13,006 nt of DNA from Bacillota bacterium (GTDB taxonomy: Bacteria; Bacillota; Clostridia; Acetivibrionales; DSM-1351), in assembly GCA_023417285.1 (NCBI GenBank), contig JAEZFR010000391.1, forward strand, positions 1 through 13,006. The letters are read 5' to 3'. Position numbers and translations under genes: made by a program. This document shows, piece by piece, positions 1-5,670 of this stretch. Numbering within the stretch: the stretch's first letter is position 1; every line of letters starts with the position of its first letter. The notes under the pieces are model-generated. The model saw only the letters and a program-made list of their open reading frames with translations, was not told where the DNA came from and made no database searches.

Positions 1-1
1 G

Positions 2-34
2 GCCAAAAGAGTAATTGATTTGAGAAATCAGTAA
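2..34 (+). CDS. C-terminal end of an upstream gene (partial)
   Basis: The first bases read as an open frame ending in TAA at 32-34 and encode AKRVIDLRNQ. A terminator hairpin follows about 40 bases later, which fits a true gene end on the + strand. Ten residues are too few to assign a family. The call rests on the position before a terminator and the absence of another plausible frame, so it is tentative. Confidence 0.45.
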   Translation, partial: AKRVIDLRNQ

Positions 35-72
35 AAATTATACACAATATACAAAAAAGTTAAAGCAATTTC

Positions 73-111
73 ATTAACACAGTTATAAATTGGCTGTGTT
101 AATTTTTTTTT
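73..111 (+). terminator. Rho-independent terminator of the upstream gene
   Basis: A perfect 10-bp stem (ATTAACACAG at 73-82 with CTGTGTTAAT at 94-103) encloses an 11-nt loop and runs straight into a T tract to 111. It separates the upstream gene from proC. Confidence 0.85.
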
Positions 112-119
112 ATTACGTT

Positions 120-164
120 TATAATAAGATTATGTCATTGTTAGAATTGGTAATGATTGGAGAG
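120..164 (+). promoter_or_regulatory. Probable proC-rnhA promoter (-10) and ribosome binding site
   Basis: A consensus TATAAT lies at 120-125, just after the terminator. No good -35 is seen at the right distance (97-102, TGTTAA, is poor). GGAGAG at 159-164 is 8 nt before the proC ATG at 173. An ATG at 168 is followed at once by an in-frame stop, so 173 is the start. Confidence 0.45.
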
Positions 165-172
165 AAAATGTT

Positions 173-985
173 ATGAATAAAGTAGGTTTTATTGGAACTG
201 GAGTTATGGGTACTGCCATTATAAAAGGCATTATTGGTACTACTATTAAAGAAGCTTCAAACGTATATGTTTTTGATGTAGATAAAAATAAGAGCAAGAC
301 TTTATCTCAAGAGTTAGGCGTGGTGGCAGCACAAAGCGCTACACAACTTGTCCAGACCTGTGACATGATTATATTAGCTGTAAAGCCCAATAATGTTAAA
401 ACCGTTTTGGAGGAGATTAAAGATACGTTTACTAAAGACAAGCTCTTTATTAGTATAGCAGCTGGAATTCCTCTTAAAACATATAAAAGTATTCTCGGTG
501 ATGACAAAAAGGTAATACGAGCTATGCCAAATACTCCGGCACTTATCGGAGAGGGTATGACTCTTATCAGTTTTGACAGCTGTGTTTTGCAGGAGGATAG
601 TGAGCAAGCAATTAAGCTACTTGGTTCATTAGGTAAGGTTGAAGTACTTGAAGAAAAATTGATGAGTGAGGTTGTTGCTTTGACAGGCTCTAGTCCAGCA
701 TATATTTTTATGATGATAGAAGCAATGGCTGACGCAGCAGTATTATCAGGAATCCCAAGGCAGACAGCATACAGGCTTGCATCACAAGCAGTGGCTGGCA
801 GTGCAAAGATGGTAGTTGAAACTGGGAAACACCCCGGAGAATTGAAAGACCAGGTATGCTCACCTGCTGGCACAACTATTGAGGCAGTTGCTACACTTGA
901 GAAAACAGGCTTCAGAAATTCAATTATCGAAGCAATGAATGATTGTACAAAGAAAGCAAGGGAATTAGGAAAAATATATGGCTAA
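173..985 (+). CDS. proC: Pyrroline-5-carboxylate reductase
   Basis: Cytosolic enzyme that reduces 1-pyrroline-5-carboxylate to L-proline with NAD(P)H, the last step of proline synthesis. The 270-residue length is typical of the family. The Rossmann nucleotide-binding motif GTGVMG is at residues 8-13, and the conserved MPNTPA lies at 118-123. The C-terminal dimerisation domain holds TGSSPAY (171-177) and the P5CR signature from PGELKDQVCSPAGTT (221-235) onward. The start has a GGAGAG site 8 nt upstream. The stop overlaps the start of rnhA by 8 bp, so the two are probably co-transcribed and translationally coupled. No catalytic element looks missing. Confidence 0.97.
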   Translation: MNKVGFIGTGVMGTAIIKGIIGTTIKEASNVYVFDVDKNKSKTLSQELGVVAAQSATQLVQTCDMIILAVKPNNVKTVLEEIKDTFTKDKLFISIAAGIPLKTYKSILGDDKKVIRAMPNTPALIGEGMTLISFDSCVLQEDSEQAIKLLGSLGKVEVLEEKLMSEVVALTGSSPAYIFMMIEAMADAAVLSGIPRQTAYRLASQAVAGSAKMVVETGKHPGELKDQVCSPAGTTIEAVATLEKTGFRNSIIEAMNDCTKKARELGKIYG

Positions 986-1436
986 CATTAAAAAGCAAGT
1001 TGAGATTTATACGGACGGTGCGTGCTCAGGCAATCCCGGCGCAGGAGGGTGGGGCGCTGTGCTGATGTATGGTGATCATAAACTTGAGATGTCAGGCTTT
1101 GAAGATAACACCACTAACAATAAAATGGAGCTTACTGCTGCTGTTAAGGCACTTGAAAGGTTGAAGGAGCCATGCAGGGTAAACCTATACAGTGATAGTG
1201 CTTATCTCGTAAATGCTTTTATTCAAGGATGGCTAGATAAGTGGGTTAAGGCGGGATGGAAAAGAAACAAAAATGAAGAAGTAAAGAATATTGAACTATG
1301 GCAGCAACTTCTTAAATTATCGGAGTACCATGAGATAAAATGGATTAAGGTCAAGGGGCATGCAGATAATGAATATAACAACAGGTGTGATAAGCTTGCC
1401 ACTGATGAAATAAAGAAAAACCTTGCTAAAAATTAA
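978..1436 (+). CDS. rnhA: Ribonuclease HI
   Basis: Endonuclease that cleaves the RNA strand of RNA:DNA hybrids, removing primers and R-loops. The 152 residues form a single RNase H domain of the E. coli RNase HI type. The opening motif YTDGACSGNPGAGGWG is intact. The metal-binding set can be placed as Asp13, Glu51 and Asp73 with a fourth acid, Asp138; the mobile catalytic histidine is His128 in VKGHAD. The basic handle region (WLDKWVKAGWKRNKN, 85-99) is also present, as in E. coli. There is no N-terminal hybrid-binding domain. It overlaps the end of proC by 8 bp and has no separate promoter visible. No clear terminator follows; the next gene on this side is the convergent mciZ-like gene. Confidence 0.97.
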   Translation: MANIKKQVEIYTDGACSGNPGAGGWGAVLMYGDHKLEMSGFEDNTTNNKMELTAAVKALERLKEPCRVNLYSDSAYLVNAFIQGWLDKWVKAGWKRNKNEEVKNIELWQQLLKLSEYHEIKWIKVKGHADNEYNNRCDKLATDEIKKNLAKN

Positions 1437-1468
1437 TGTTCATAATGTACAACTATTAAGCAAGTGCG

Positions 1469-1597
1469 CTACGAATTATATGTGTTCAGTAACTCCTTGA
1501 GTGTTTTAAATTGTAGACCAAGAAGCTTTATTTGATTGACAACCTCTTTTGGTTTACCTGTTATAATGATTTTATCCTTTTTTATAATTTGTTTCAT
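1469..1597 (-). CDS. mciZ: MciZ-like peptide, candidate sporulation-specific FtsZ inhibitor
   Basis: A 42-residue reading frame on the - strand, MKQIIKKDKIIITGKPKEVV followed by 22 more residues, ending at TAG (1471-1469). A strong site (AGAAAGGA, 1611-1604) sits 6 nt before the ATG. Compared from memory with the 40-residue B. subtilis MciZ, it aligns without gaps and shares Gly14, Lys15, Glu18, Lys24, Gly27, Phe30 and Lys34, with matching hydrophobic positions at 10-13. B. subtilis MciZ is made in the mother cell under sigma-E and caps FtsZ filaments, blocking Z-ring formation. It also lies, as I recall, in the nudF / spoIIM / xerD neighbourhood, which is the context here. B. subtilis Arg20, which I recall as important for FtsZ binding, is Val here, so function is inferred rather than shown. 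No clear sigma-E promoter was found upstream. Confidence 0.75.
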   Translation of the reverse strand: MKQIIKKDKIIITGKPKEVVNQIKLLGLQFKTLKELLNTYNS

Positions 1598-1661
1598 ATA
1601 AAATCCTTTCTATAACCGTTGTTAAGTCATATAACCATGGAAAAATTTGGGCATATTATAG

Positions 1662-1689
1662 TTTACTCAGCTTTTGGAAGTTTTATAAC
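1662..1689 (+). promoter_or_regulatory. Possible vegetative promoter of the Nudix gene
   Basis: TTTACT (1662-1667) and TATAAC (1684-1689) are separated by 16 bp, with 4/6 and 5/6 matches to sigma-A boxes. They lie in the 134-bp gap between the divergent mciZ-like and Nudix genes. The call is weak because the DNA is AT-rich. Confidence 0.3.
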
Positions 1690-1731
1690 GATAAATGTTT
1701 TTATTAATTATTTGCGAGAGGGGATATGCAA

Positions 1732-2280
1732 ATGGAGTATACTGAAAAGACGCTTGAGACAAAAGAGATATATAAAGGGAATATCATTACTGTACAAAGT
1801 CAGATTGTTAGCTTGCCTGACGGAAGAGAAGCATCTAGAGATATTGTTCTTCATCCTGGTGCTTCGGTAGTGGTACCTATAAATGAAAATGGAGAGCTTT
1901 ACATGGTTCGACAATTTAGAAAGCCTCTTGACATCACAACGCTAGAACTTCCTGCAGGAAAACTAGATTATGTGGGAGAAGACCCAAAGGAATGTGCGCA
2001 GAGAGAGCTTATAGAGGAAACTGGCCTAAGAGCAAAAAGCATTAAGCACTTAATCTCTATGCACACTACTCCTGGTTTTTGTAATGAGGTTATTCATATG
2101 TATTGTGCTACAGGTCTTGAGCAGGGCGAATCGGATGCAGATGATGATGAATTCCTTTCGGTAGAGAGATTTCACGTTTCAAAGCTGGTTGAAATGGTAT
2201 TGAACCATGAGATTACAGATGCGAAGACTATTATAGGAGTTCTTTTAGCAGATAAATTATTCCGTGAGGGAGGCTTATAA
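1732..2280 (+). CDS. nudF: Nudix hydrolase, ADP-ribose pyrophosphatase type
   Basis: Predicted to hydrolyse ADP-ribose to AMP and ribose 5-phosphate, disposing of a reactive NAD breakdown product. The Nudix box spans residues 76-99, with Gly76, Glu83 and the RELIEETGL core (91-99) supplying the metal-binding glutamates. The pre-box LELPAGK and the later acidic DADDDE (135-140) are typical of the NudF/ADPRase group. There is one extra residue between Gly76 and Glu83 (G-x6-E rather than G-x5-E). Two in-frame ATGs compete, at 1726 and 1732. GAGAGGGGA at 1716-1724 would be 1-2 nt from the first but about 7-8 nt from the second, so 1732 is chosen, giving 182 residues. Its position beside mciZ and spoIIM matches nudF in B. 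subtilis as I recall it. Confidence 0.9.
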   Translation: MEYTEKTLETKEIYKGNIITVQSQIVSLPDGREASRDIVLHPGASVVVPINENGELYMVRQFRKPLDITTLELPAGKLDYVGEDPKECAQRELIEETGLRAKSIKHLISMHTTPGFCNEVIHMYCATGLEQGESDADDDEFLSVERFHVSKLVEMVLNHEITDAKTIIGVLLADKLFREGGL

Positions 2281-2306
2281 TCAAAAATAATTAATAATAA
2301 TTAGTG

Positions 2307-2335
2307 TAATATTTTATGTTTATTCAGCATAGTAT
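2307..2335 (+). promoter_or_regulatory. Candidate sigma-E promoter of spoIIM
   Basis: TAATATT (2307-2313) matches the B. subtilis sigma-E -35 consensus KMATATT at all seven positions. After exactly 14 bp comes CATAGTAT (2328-2335), which matches CATACAHT at 6 of 8. Transcription would begin near 2342, about 37 nt before the spoIIM ATG. spoIIM is known as a sigma-E gene in B. subtilis, so function and sequence agree. The consensus is quoted from memory. Confidence 0.6.
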
Positions 2336-2365
2336 CATAGTAAACCAGTGAAAAAACTATGCTGA
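2324..2365. repeat. Perfect 10-bp inverted repeat upstream of spoIIM
   Basis: TCAGCATAGT (2324-2333) is repeated in inverse as ACTATGCTGA (2356-2365), separated by 22 bp. The left arm covers most of the candidate sigma-E -10 box. The right arm ends inside GAGG (2364-2367), the likely spoIIM ribosome binding site. No T tract follows, so it does not look like a terminator. It could be an operator, or an RNA hairpin in read-through transcripts from nudF. Confidence 0.6.
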
Positions 2366-2378
2366 GGTACATATTGAT

Positions 2379-3017
2379 ATGAGGAAAATAGTTGATATTT
2401 TTAAGGAGCATATAAGCAACAATAAAATAGTTTACCTGAGTTTGTTTATTTTTTATCTATTCGGAATATTATTTGGAGCACTAGCATCAAATAATCTTGA
2501 CAGTAGTTATAGTAAGATTATTATTAATTATTTTAATGGCTTTCTAAGTGCAGCAAACAATGAGACATTTAGTATTGGGCAATTACTAAAAGAATCACTT
2601 ATTGATAACATAAAGTTTGTTATTATTTTCTGGATTATAGGATTAGTGGTTATAGGTTTTCCACTTTATTATGCATTGTTGGGTATGAAGGGTTTTATCA
2701 CGGGTTTTAGTTCAGCAATTGTGATACAGATATTATCCTTCAAAGGAGGATTAATTAGTATACTTTGCTTCCTTCCCAAAGAAATAATCATAATACCCTG
2801 CCTCATAGCAATTGCTGTAAATGGAATAAAGTTCTCTAGAGTAATTTTTGCAGGCTTGTTTAAACAAAGATATGCTGGTGGTAGCACCTACGGGAAAAGG
2901 ATAATACCATATAACTTTGTAAATGCATTTTTTACAGTTTTTATTATGGGTGGAATATTATTTGAGGGCATTATTTCACCGTATTTACTAAAGTTTCTTG
3001 TTCCAATACTCAAATAA
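2379..3017 (+). CDS. spoIIM: Stage II sporulation protein M
   Basis: Integral membrane protein of the engulfment machinery. In Bacillus it anchors the peptidoglycan enzymes SpoIID and SpoIIP at the septum so that the mother cell membrane can migrate around the forespore. The 212 residues are close to the usual length of about 215. Hydrophobic segments lie near residues 18-38, 75-100, 105-127, 128-150 and 180-205, matching the SpoIIM/DUF95 pattern, and the N-terminus up to FGILFGALASNN is characteristic. The start follows GAGG (2364-2367) by 11 nt, a rather long spacing. It has its own sigma-E-like promoter and sits between the Nudix gene and xerD. Confidence 0.93.
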   Translation: MRKIVDIFKEHISNNKIVYLSLFIFYLFGILFGALASNNLDSSYSKIIINYFNGFLSAANNETFSIGQLLKESLIDNIKFVIIFWIIGLVVIGFPLYYALLGMKGFITGFSSAIVIQILSFKGGLISILCFLPKEIIIIPCLIAIAVNGIKFSRVIFAGLFKQRYAGGSTYGKRIIPYNFVNAFFTVFIMGGILFEGIISPYLLKFLVPILK

Positions 3018-3076
3018 TAGAAAAAACAGGAAAATTTATATTAAAATTAAAAATAGTTCTTTTATATTAACAGATT

Positions 3077-3103
3077 TTGTTATAAAATAGTATATATTAT
3101 AAT
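3077..3103 (+). promoter_or_regulatory. Possible xerD promoter
   Basis: TTGTTA (3077-3082) and a consensus TATAAT (3098-3103) lie 15 bp apart in a very AT-rich 130-bp gap. The spacing is short and the -35 matches only 4/6, so this is a weak call. Confidence 0.3.
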
Positions 3104-3147
3104 TTTGATATAGATTTACAATTTGAAATATAAAGGGGTAGTTGTTG

Positions 3148-4032
3148 ATGAATGCTCAGGTAGAAAATTTTATTGGTTTTTTAGAGAGAGATAAAAGATT
3201 ATCGCTCAACACGCTTCAATCCTATAAGAGGGATATTGAGCAGTATATTACATATCTTACCGAAATGAATTTGACAAACATAGTGACAACAAACAAAACA
3301 ACAGTTATCGCATATCTACTTCATTTACAAAAAAAAGGTAGAGCAACTTCTACTATATCTAGGAATCTTGCTTCAATCAGGTCATTTTATCAGTTTCTGT
3401 ACAAATCAAAGATAATTGATAATGATCCTACTACTGAGCTTGAATCACCAAAGGTTGAAAAGAAACTCCCCCAAATTCTTTCCACTCAGGAGGTAGAGTT
3501 ACTTTTAGACCAACCTAAGTGTGTTGACCTCAAGGGGATTAGAGACAAGGCTATGCTTGAACTATTATATGCTACTGGCATACGTGTTTCTGAGCTGATA
3601 TCACTGAACTTAAGCGATATCAATGTAGAGATGGGATTTATTAAGTGTAACAAGGGTACTAGAGAGAGAATGATACCAATAGGTTCTATCTCAATAAGTG
3701 CTCTTAACGAATACACTGCAAAATCTAGAAGCTTTCTGATTCAAGACCCGAATGAGACCGCGTTGTTTGTTAATGTCAATGGAAAACGTCTCACTAGACA
3801 AGGCTTCTGGAAAATTATCAAGCATTACAAAAATCAAGCTAAGATCAACAAGGATATTACACCACATACGCTGAGACATTCCTTTGCTGCACACCTTCTT
3901 GAAAATGGTGCAGACTTGAGATCTATCCAGGAAATGCTTGGTCACTCAGATATCTCTTCTACCCAGATATATGCTCAAGTAGCAAAGAATAAGATTAAGG
4001 AAGTTTACAAGAAGACTCATCCTAGAGCTTAA
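3148..4032 (+). CDS. xerD: Tyrosine recombinase XerD
   Basis: Site-specific recombinase that, with a XerC partner, resolves chromosome dimers at dif under FtsK control. In the 294-residue protein the N-terminal SAM-like DNA-binding domain covers about residues 3-90 and the catalytic domain about 108-290. The catalytic set is complete: Arg146 (ATGIRVSEL), Lys169 (CNKGTRER), His240 and Arg243 (HTLRHSFAAHLL), His266 (LGHSD) and the nucleophile Tyr275 (TQIYAQV). The ATG at 3148 is preferred over the in-frame TTG codons at 3142 and 3145 because AAAGGGG (3132-3138) is 9 nt from it. XerC and XerD are hard to separate by motifs; XerD is favoured by proximity to spoIIM, as in B. subtilis. The partner and dif are outside the window. 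Confidence 0.92.
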   Translation: MNAQVENFIGFLERDKRLSLNTLQSYKRDIEQYITYLTEMNLTNIVTTNKTTVIAYLLHLQKKGRATSTISRNLASIRSFYQFLYKSKIIDNDPTTELESPKVEKKLPQILSTQEVELLLDQPKCVDLKGIRDKAMLELLYATGIRVSELISLNLSDINVEMGFIKCNKGTRERMIPIGSISISALNEYTAKSRSFLIQDPNETALFVNVNGKRLTRQGFWKIIKHYKNQAKINKDITPHTLRHSFAAHLLENGADLRSIQEMLGHSDISSTQIYAQVAKNKIKEVYKKTHPRA

Positions 4033-4050
4033 TTAAATGTACATATTCAA

Positions 4051-4090
4051 AATGGGCACTCTTTTCGGAGATGCCCGTTTTTATTTTATT
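4051..4090 (+). terminator. Rho-independent terminator after xerD
   Basis: GGGCACTC (4054-4061) pairs with GAG-A-TGCCC (4068-4076) with one bulged A and a TTTTCG loop, followed by GTTTTTATTTTATT. It closes the nudF-spoIIM-xerD block. Confidence 0.88.
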
Positions 4091-4159
4091 ACATGCTGAT
4101 AAATGTCATATTTTGGTCAAAGAGTTACCTATATATGTCTTTGGGAAATTCATCTGATT

Positions 4160-4168
4160 TGATATAAT
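4160..4168 (+). promoter_or_regulatory. Extended -10 promoter of the HMA-protein gene
   Basis: TGATATAAT is a perfect extended -10 (TGnTATAAT). TTGGGA at 4141-4146, 16 bp upstream of the -10 hexamer, is a weak -35. The predicted start near 4175 gives a leader of about 70 nt. Confidence 0.5.
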
Positions 4169-4195
4169 ATAGGTGAATAATAATATTTATGCTGA

Positions 4196-4212
4196 TAGGG
4201 ATATAATCCTTA
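4196..4212. promoter_or_regulatory. Imperfect dyad, possible metal-responsive operator
   Basis: TAGGGAT-ATA-ATCCTTA is a 17-bp dyad with one mismatched position between the arms. It lies about 20-37 bp downstream of the predicted start of the HMA-protein transcript, a location typical of repressor sites. The G-rich/C-rich arms recall copper repressor operators, but no named consensus is matched and no regulator gene is nearby. Confidence 0.25.
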
Positions 4213-4246
4213 TGGCATTTATATACATTTATAAGGGAGGCGTCTT

Positions 4247-4462
4247 ATGAAGAAAAAAATATTCATTGAAGGCATGAGCTGTCAAAATTGTGTGAGACAT
4301 GTCAGAACAGCACTTGAACGGTTAGAAGGTGTGGCGGTTATGGAAATTAACCTTGAAGGCCAGTATGCTATAGTAAATGCTGATATTCGCGATAGCATCT
4401 TTGTTACCGGGATAGAAGAAATGGGTTATGAGGTTACCTCTGTAGAGGAAATTAAAGATTAA
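4247..4462 (+). CDS. Heavy-metal-associated (HMA) domain protein, CopZ-like
   Basis: Small soluble protein of 71 residues that is one HMA ferredoxin-like fold. The metal-binding loop GMSCQNC places Cys12 and Cys15 in the M-x-C-x-x-C motif that binds Cu(I) in CopZ-type chaperones. The late GYEVTS segment is also family-typical. The ribosome binding site AAGGGAGG (4233-4240) is excellent, with 6-nt spacing. A terminator follows at 4533. Unlike most copZ genes it has no CopA ATPase or CsoR/CopY regulator beside it, so the metal and partner are not shown. Mercury- or zinc-binding members of the fold are the main alternatives. Confidence 0.88.
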   Translation: MKKKIFIEGMSCQNCVRHVRTALERLEGVAVMEINLEGQYAIVNADIRDSIFVTGIEEMGYEVTSVEEIKD

Positions 4463-4532
4463 CCAATCAAAAATACTTAATACATGATATCTTAGTACTA
4501 GTTACTGTATAAAATTATTAGCATTTTTAATT

Positions 4533-4564
4533 GCAGCTCCTTATATTAAGGGGCTGCTTTATTT
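4533..4564 (+). terminator. Rho-independent terminator after the HMA gene
   Basis: GCAGCTCCTTA (4533-4543) pairs with TAAGGGGCTGC (4547-4557) through an 11-bp stem with one wobble and a TAT loop. It is followed by TTTATTT. Confidence 0.85.
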
Positions 4565-4681
4565 AAGTTTATAATATTTACAATATTATATAGTATTTTT
4601 TACGGGTGGCTTTATTTAAGTTTATAACATTTACAATATTATATAGTATTATTTTGCGGGCGGCTTTATTTTTAATTTATA
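4556..4681. repeat. 53-54-bp tandem repeat, 2.4 copies
   Basis: Copy 1 is 4556-4608, copy 2 is 4609-4662 and a partial copy 3 is 4663-4681. Each begins GCTTTATTT; the first two then share TTTACAATATTATATAGTAT. Copy 1 contains a perfect palindrome (TATAATATT-TAC-AATATTATA, 4570-4590) that has one mismatch in copy 2. The unit begins with the last bases and T tail of the terminator at 4533-4564. A related core, ATTTACAATATTTATATAG, recurs near 4708-4726. Confidence 0.85.
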
Positions 4682-4683
4682 CG

Positions 4684-4749
4684 ATATAGACAAAATTCAA
4701 GTTAATTATTTACAATATTTATATAGCTACAATATTGATTTGTCTATAT
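4684..4749. repeat. 11-bp inverted repeat before the amidohydrolase gene
   Basis: ATATAGACAAA (4684-4694) has its exact inverse TTTGTCTATAT at 4739-4749. The AGACAAA core occurs a third time, in direct orientation, inside AGACAAAATTGAAG at 4770-4783, which repeats 4688-4701 with one change. Confidence 0.7.
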
Positions 4750-4763
4750 TAGTGAGCTATTCT
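4735..4763 (+). promoter_or_regulatory. Probable amidohydrolase promoter
   Basis: TTGATT (4735-4740) and TATTCT (4758-4763) are 17 bp apart, each matching the sigma-A boxes at 4/6. The right arm of the inverted repeat overlaps the -35 and spacer, and the third AGACAAA lies just after the -10, so a regulator binding these sites could control the promoter. Confidence 0.35.
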
Positions 4764-4793
4764 TTATAGAGACAAAATTGAAGGAGCAAAAAG

Positions 4794-5651
4794 ATGTTTG
4801 AAGGTTATAAAATAATAGATGGTCATGTGCACATCTTTGCAAATGACGAAATTGCATCAAGAATAATGAAGACTTTTAATAAAATGTACAATATTGAATT
4901 CCAGAATCCGGGTACTGGTTCAAAGACAAATGTCATAGACAATATGGAAAAGGGTGGAATAGATGCTACCTTGATCACAAATTTTTATACACCTAAAATC
5001 ATGAAGGACTCAAATGAATTTTGGATAAAGGTTGCACAACAGTCAGACAACAAGCTTGTTCCGTTGGTGAACTTTCATCCCGAATTTGATGGCAGTATGC
5101 CCGAATATCTACATAAGTATATAGGTGAAGGTGCCAAAGGTATTAAGCTGCATCCTATGGGTCAATCCTTCAGTATGCTAGATAGTAAGATGCAGGATTT
5201 ATACAGAGAATGCAATGCAATAAAGTTTCCCATATTAGTTCATTGTGGCAGAGTATCAAATGCACGCCTTAATGAATATTCTGATATTGAACATATTATT
5301 CCGATAATTGAAAAATATCCGGATATTCCAGTTATCTTGGCACATATGGCTGATGGAAATAAAAACGATGTTTTGGAAATATCACGTAACTTTGAAAATG
5401 TGTATTTTGATACGTCTATAGTTATAACTGGTTATAATGAGATTGCTAGGGTTAATGAACCAAGTTGGCTGGACGATGAATATGTAGTAGAAGTAATTGA
5501 GCAAATAGGTGCCCATAAGGTTGTATTTGGTTCCGATTACCCTTGGGGCAGTCCAATCCCAGATATTCATAGAATTTCAAAAATGAACTTGTCAAAGAGT
5601 CAAAAGAGTATGATTTTTAGTGAAAATGCCTCAAGAATATATAAGCTGTAG
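4794..5651 (+). CDS. Amidohydrolase-2 family metal-dependent hydrolase
   Basis: Predicted cytosolic TIM-barrel enzyme of the amidohydrolase superfamily, amidohydrolase-related (PF04909-like) branch, which includes decarboxylases and lactone or amide hydrolases. In 285 residues the metal ligands can be read in order: His11 and His13 (DGHVHIF), His120 (GIKLHPMGQ), His150 (ILVHCGR), His184 (ILAHMADG) and Asp248 (FGSDYPWG). Other family marks are NVYFDTS (202-208) and the closing SENASRIYKL. The ribosome binding site AAGGAG (4781-4786) is 7 nt before the ATG. No signal peptide is seen. The neighbours do not reveal a substrate, so only the family can be given. Confidence 0.88.
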   Translation: MFEGYKIIDGHVHIFANDEIASRIMKTFNKMYNIEFQNPGTGSKTNVIDNMEKGGIDATLITNFYTPKIMKDSNEFWIKVAQQSDNKLVPLVNFHPEFDGSMPEYLHKYIGEGAKGIKLHPMGQSFSMLDSKMQDLYRECNAIKFPILVHCGRVSNARLNEYSDIEHIIPIIEKYPDIPVILAHMADGNKNDVLEISRNFENVYFDTSIVITGYNEIARVNEPSWLDDEYVVEVIEQIGAHKVVFGSDYPWGSPIPDIHRISKMNLSKSQKSMIFSENASRIYKL

Positions 5652-5670
5652 TTTTTTATTATTGGTTATG

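Larger units (their letters stand above)
4463..4793. other. 331-bp non-coding stretch with terminator and repeats
   Basis: No convincing gene was seen on either strand. The stretch holds, in order, a strong terminator (4533-4564), two and a third copies of a 53-54-bp tandem repeat (4556-4681), an 11-bp inverted repeat (4684-4749) and a promoter-like region before the amidohydrolase gene. The base composition is very AT-rich apart from the terminator and short GC patches in each repeat. Confidence 0.7.

Noticed and set aside
307..873. Long open frame on the - strand opposite proC
   Set aside because: It lies wholly within proC, has no ribosome site or recognisable domain, and proC is certain by motifs.
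1437..1468. A terminator between the convergent rnhA and mciZ-like genes
   Set aside because: No stable stem with a T tract can be seen in these 32 bases on either strand.
1619..1870. 83-codon + strand frame overlapping the Nudix start
   Set aside because: It overlaps the Nudix gene in another frame, starts without a ribosome site and has no recognisable motif.
4201..4229. Sigma-E-like promoter (ATATAAT-N14-TATACATT) before the HMA gene
   Set aside because: Transcription would start within the ribosome binding site about 11 nt before the ATG, and the -35 keeps only the ATA core.
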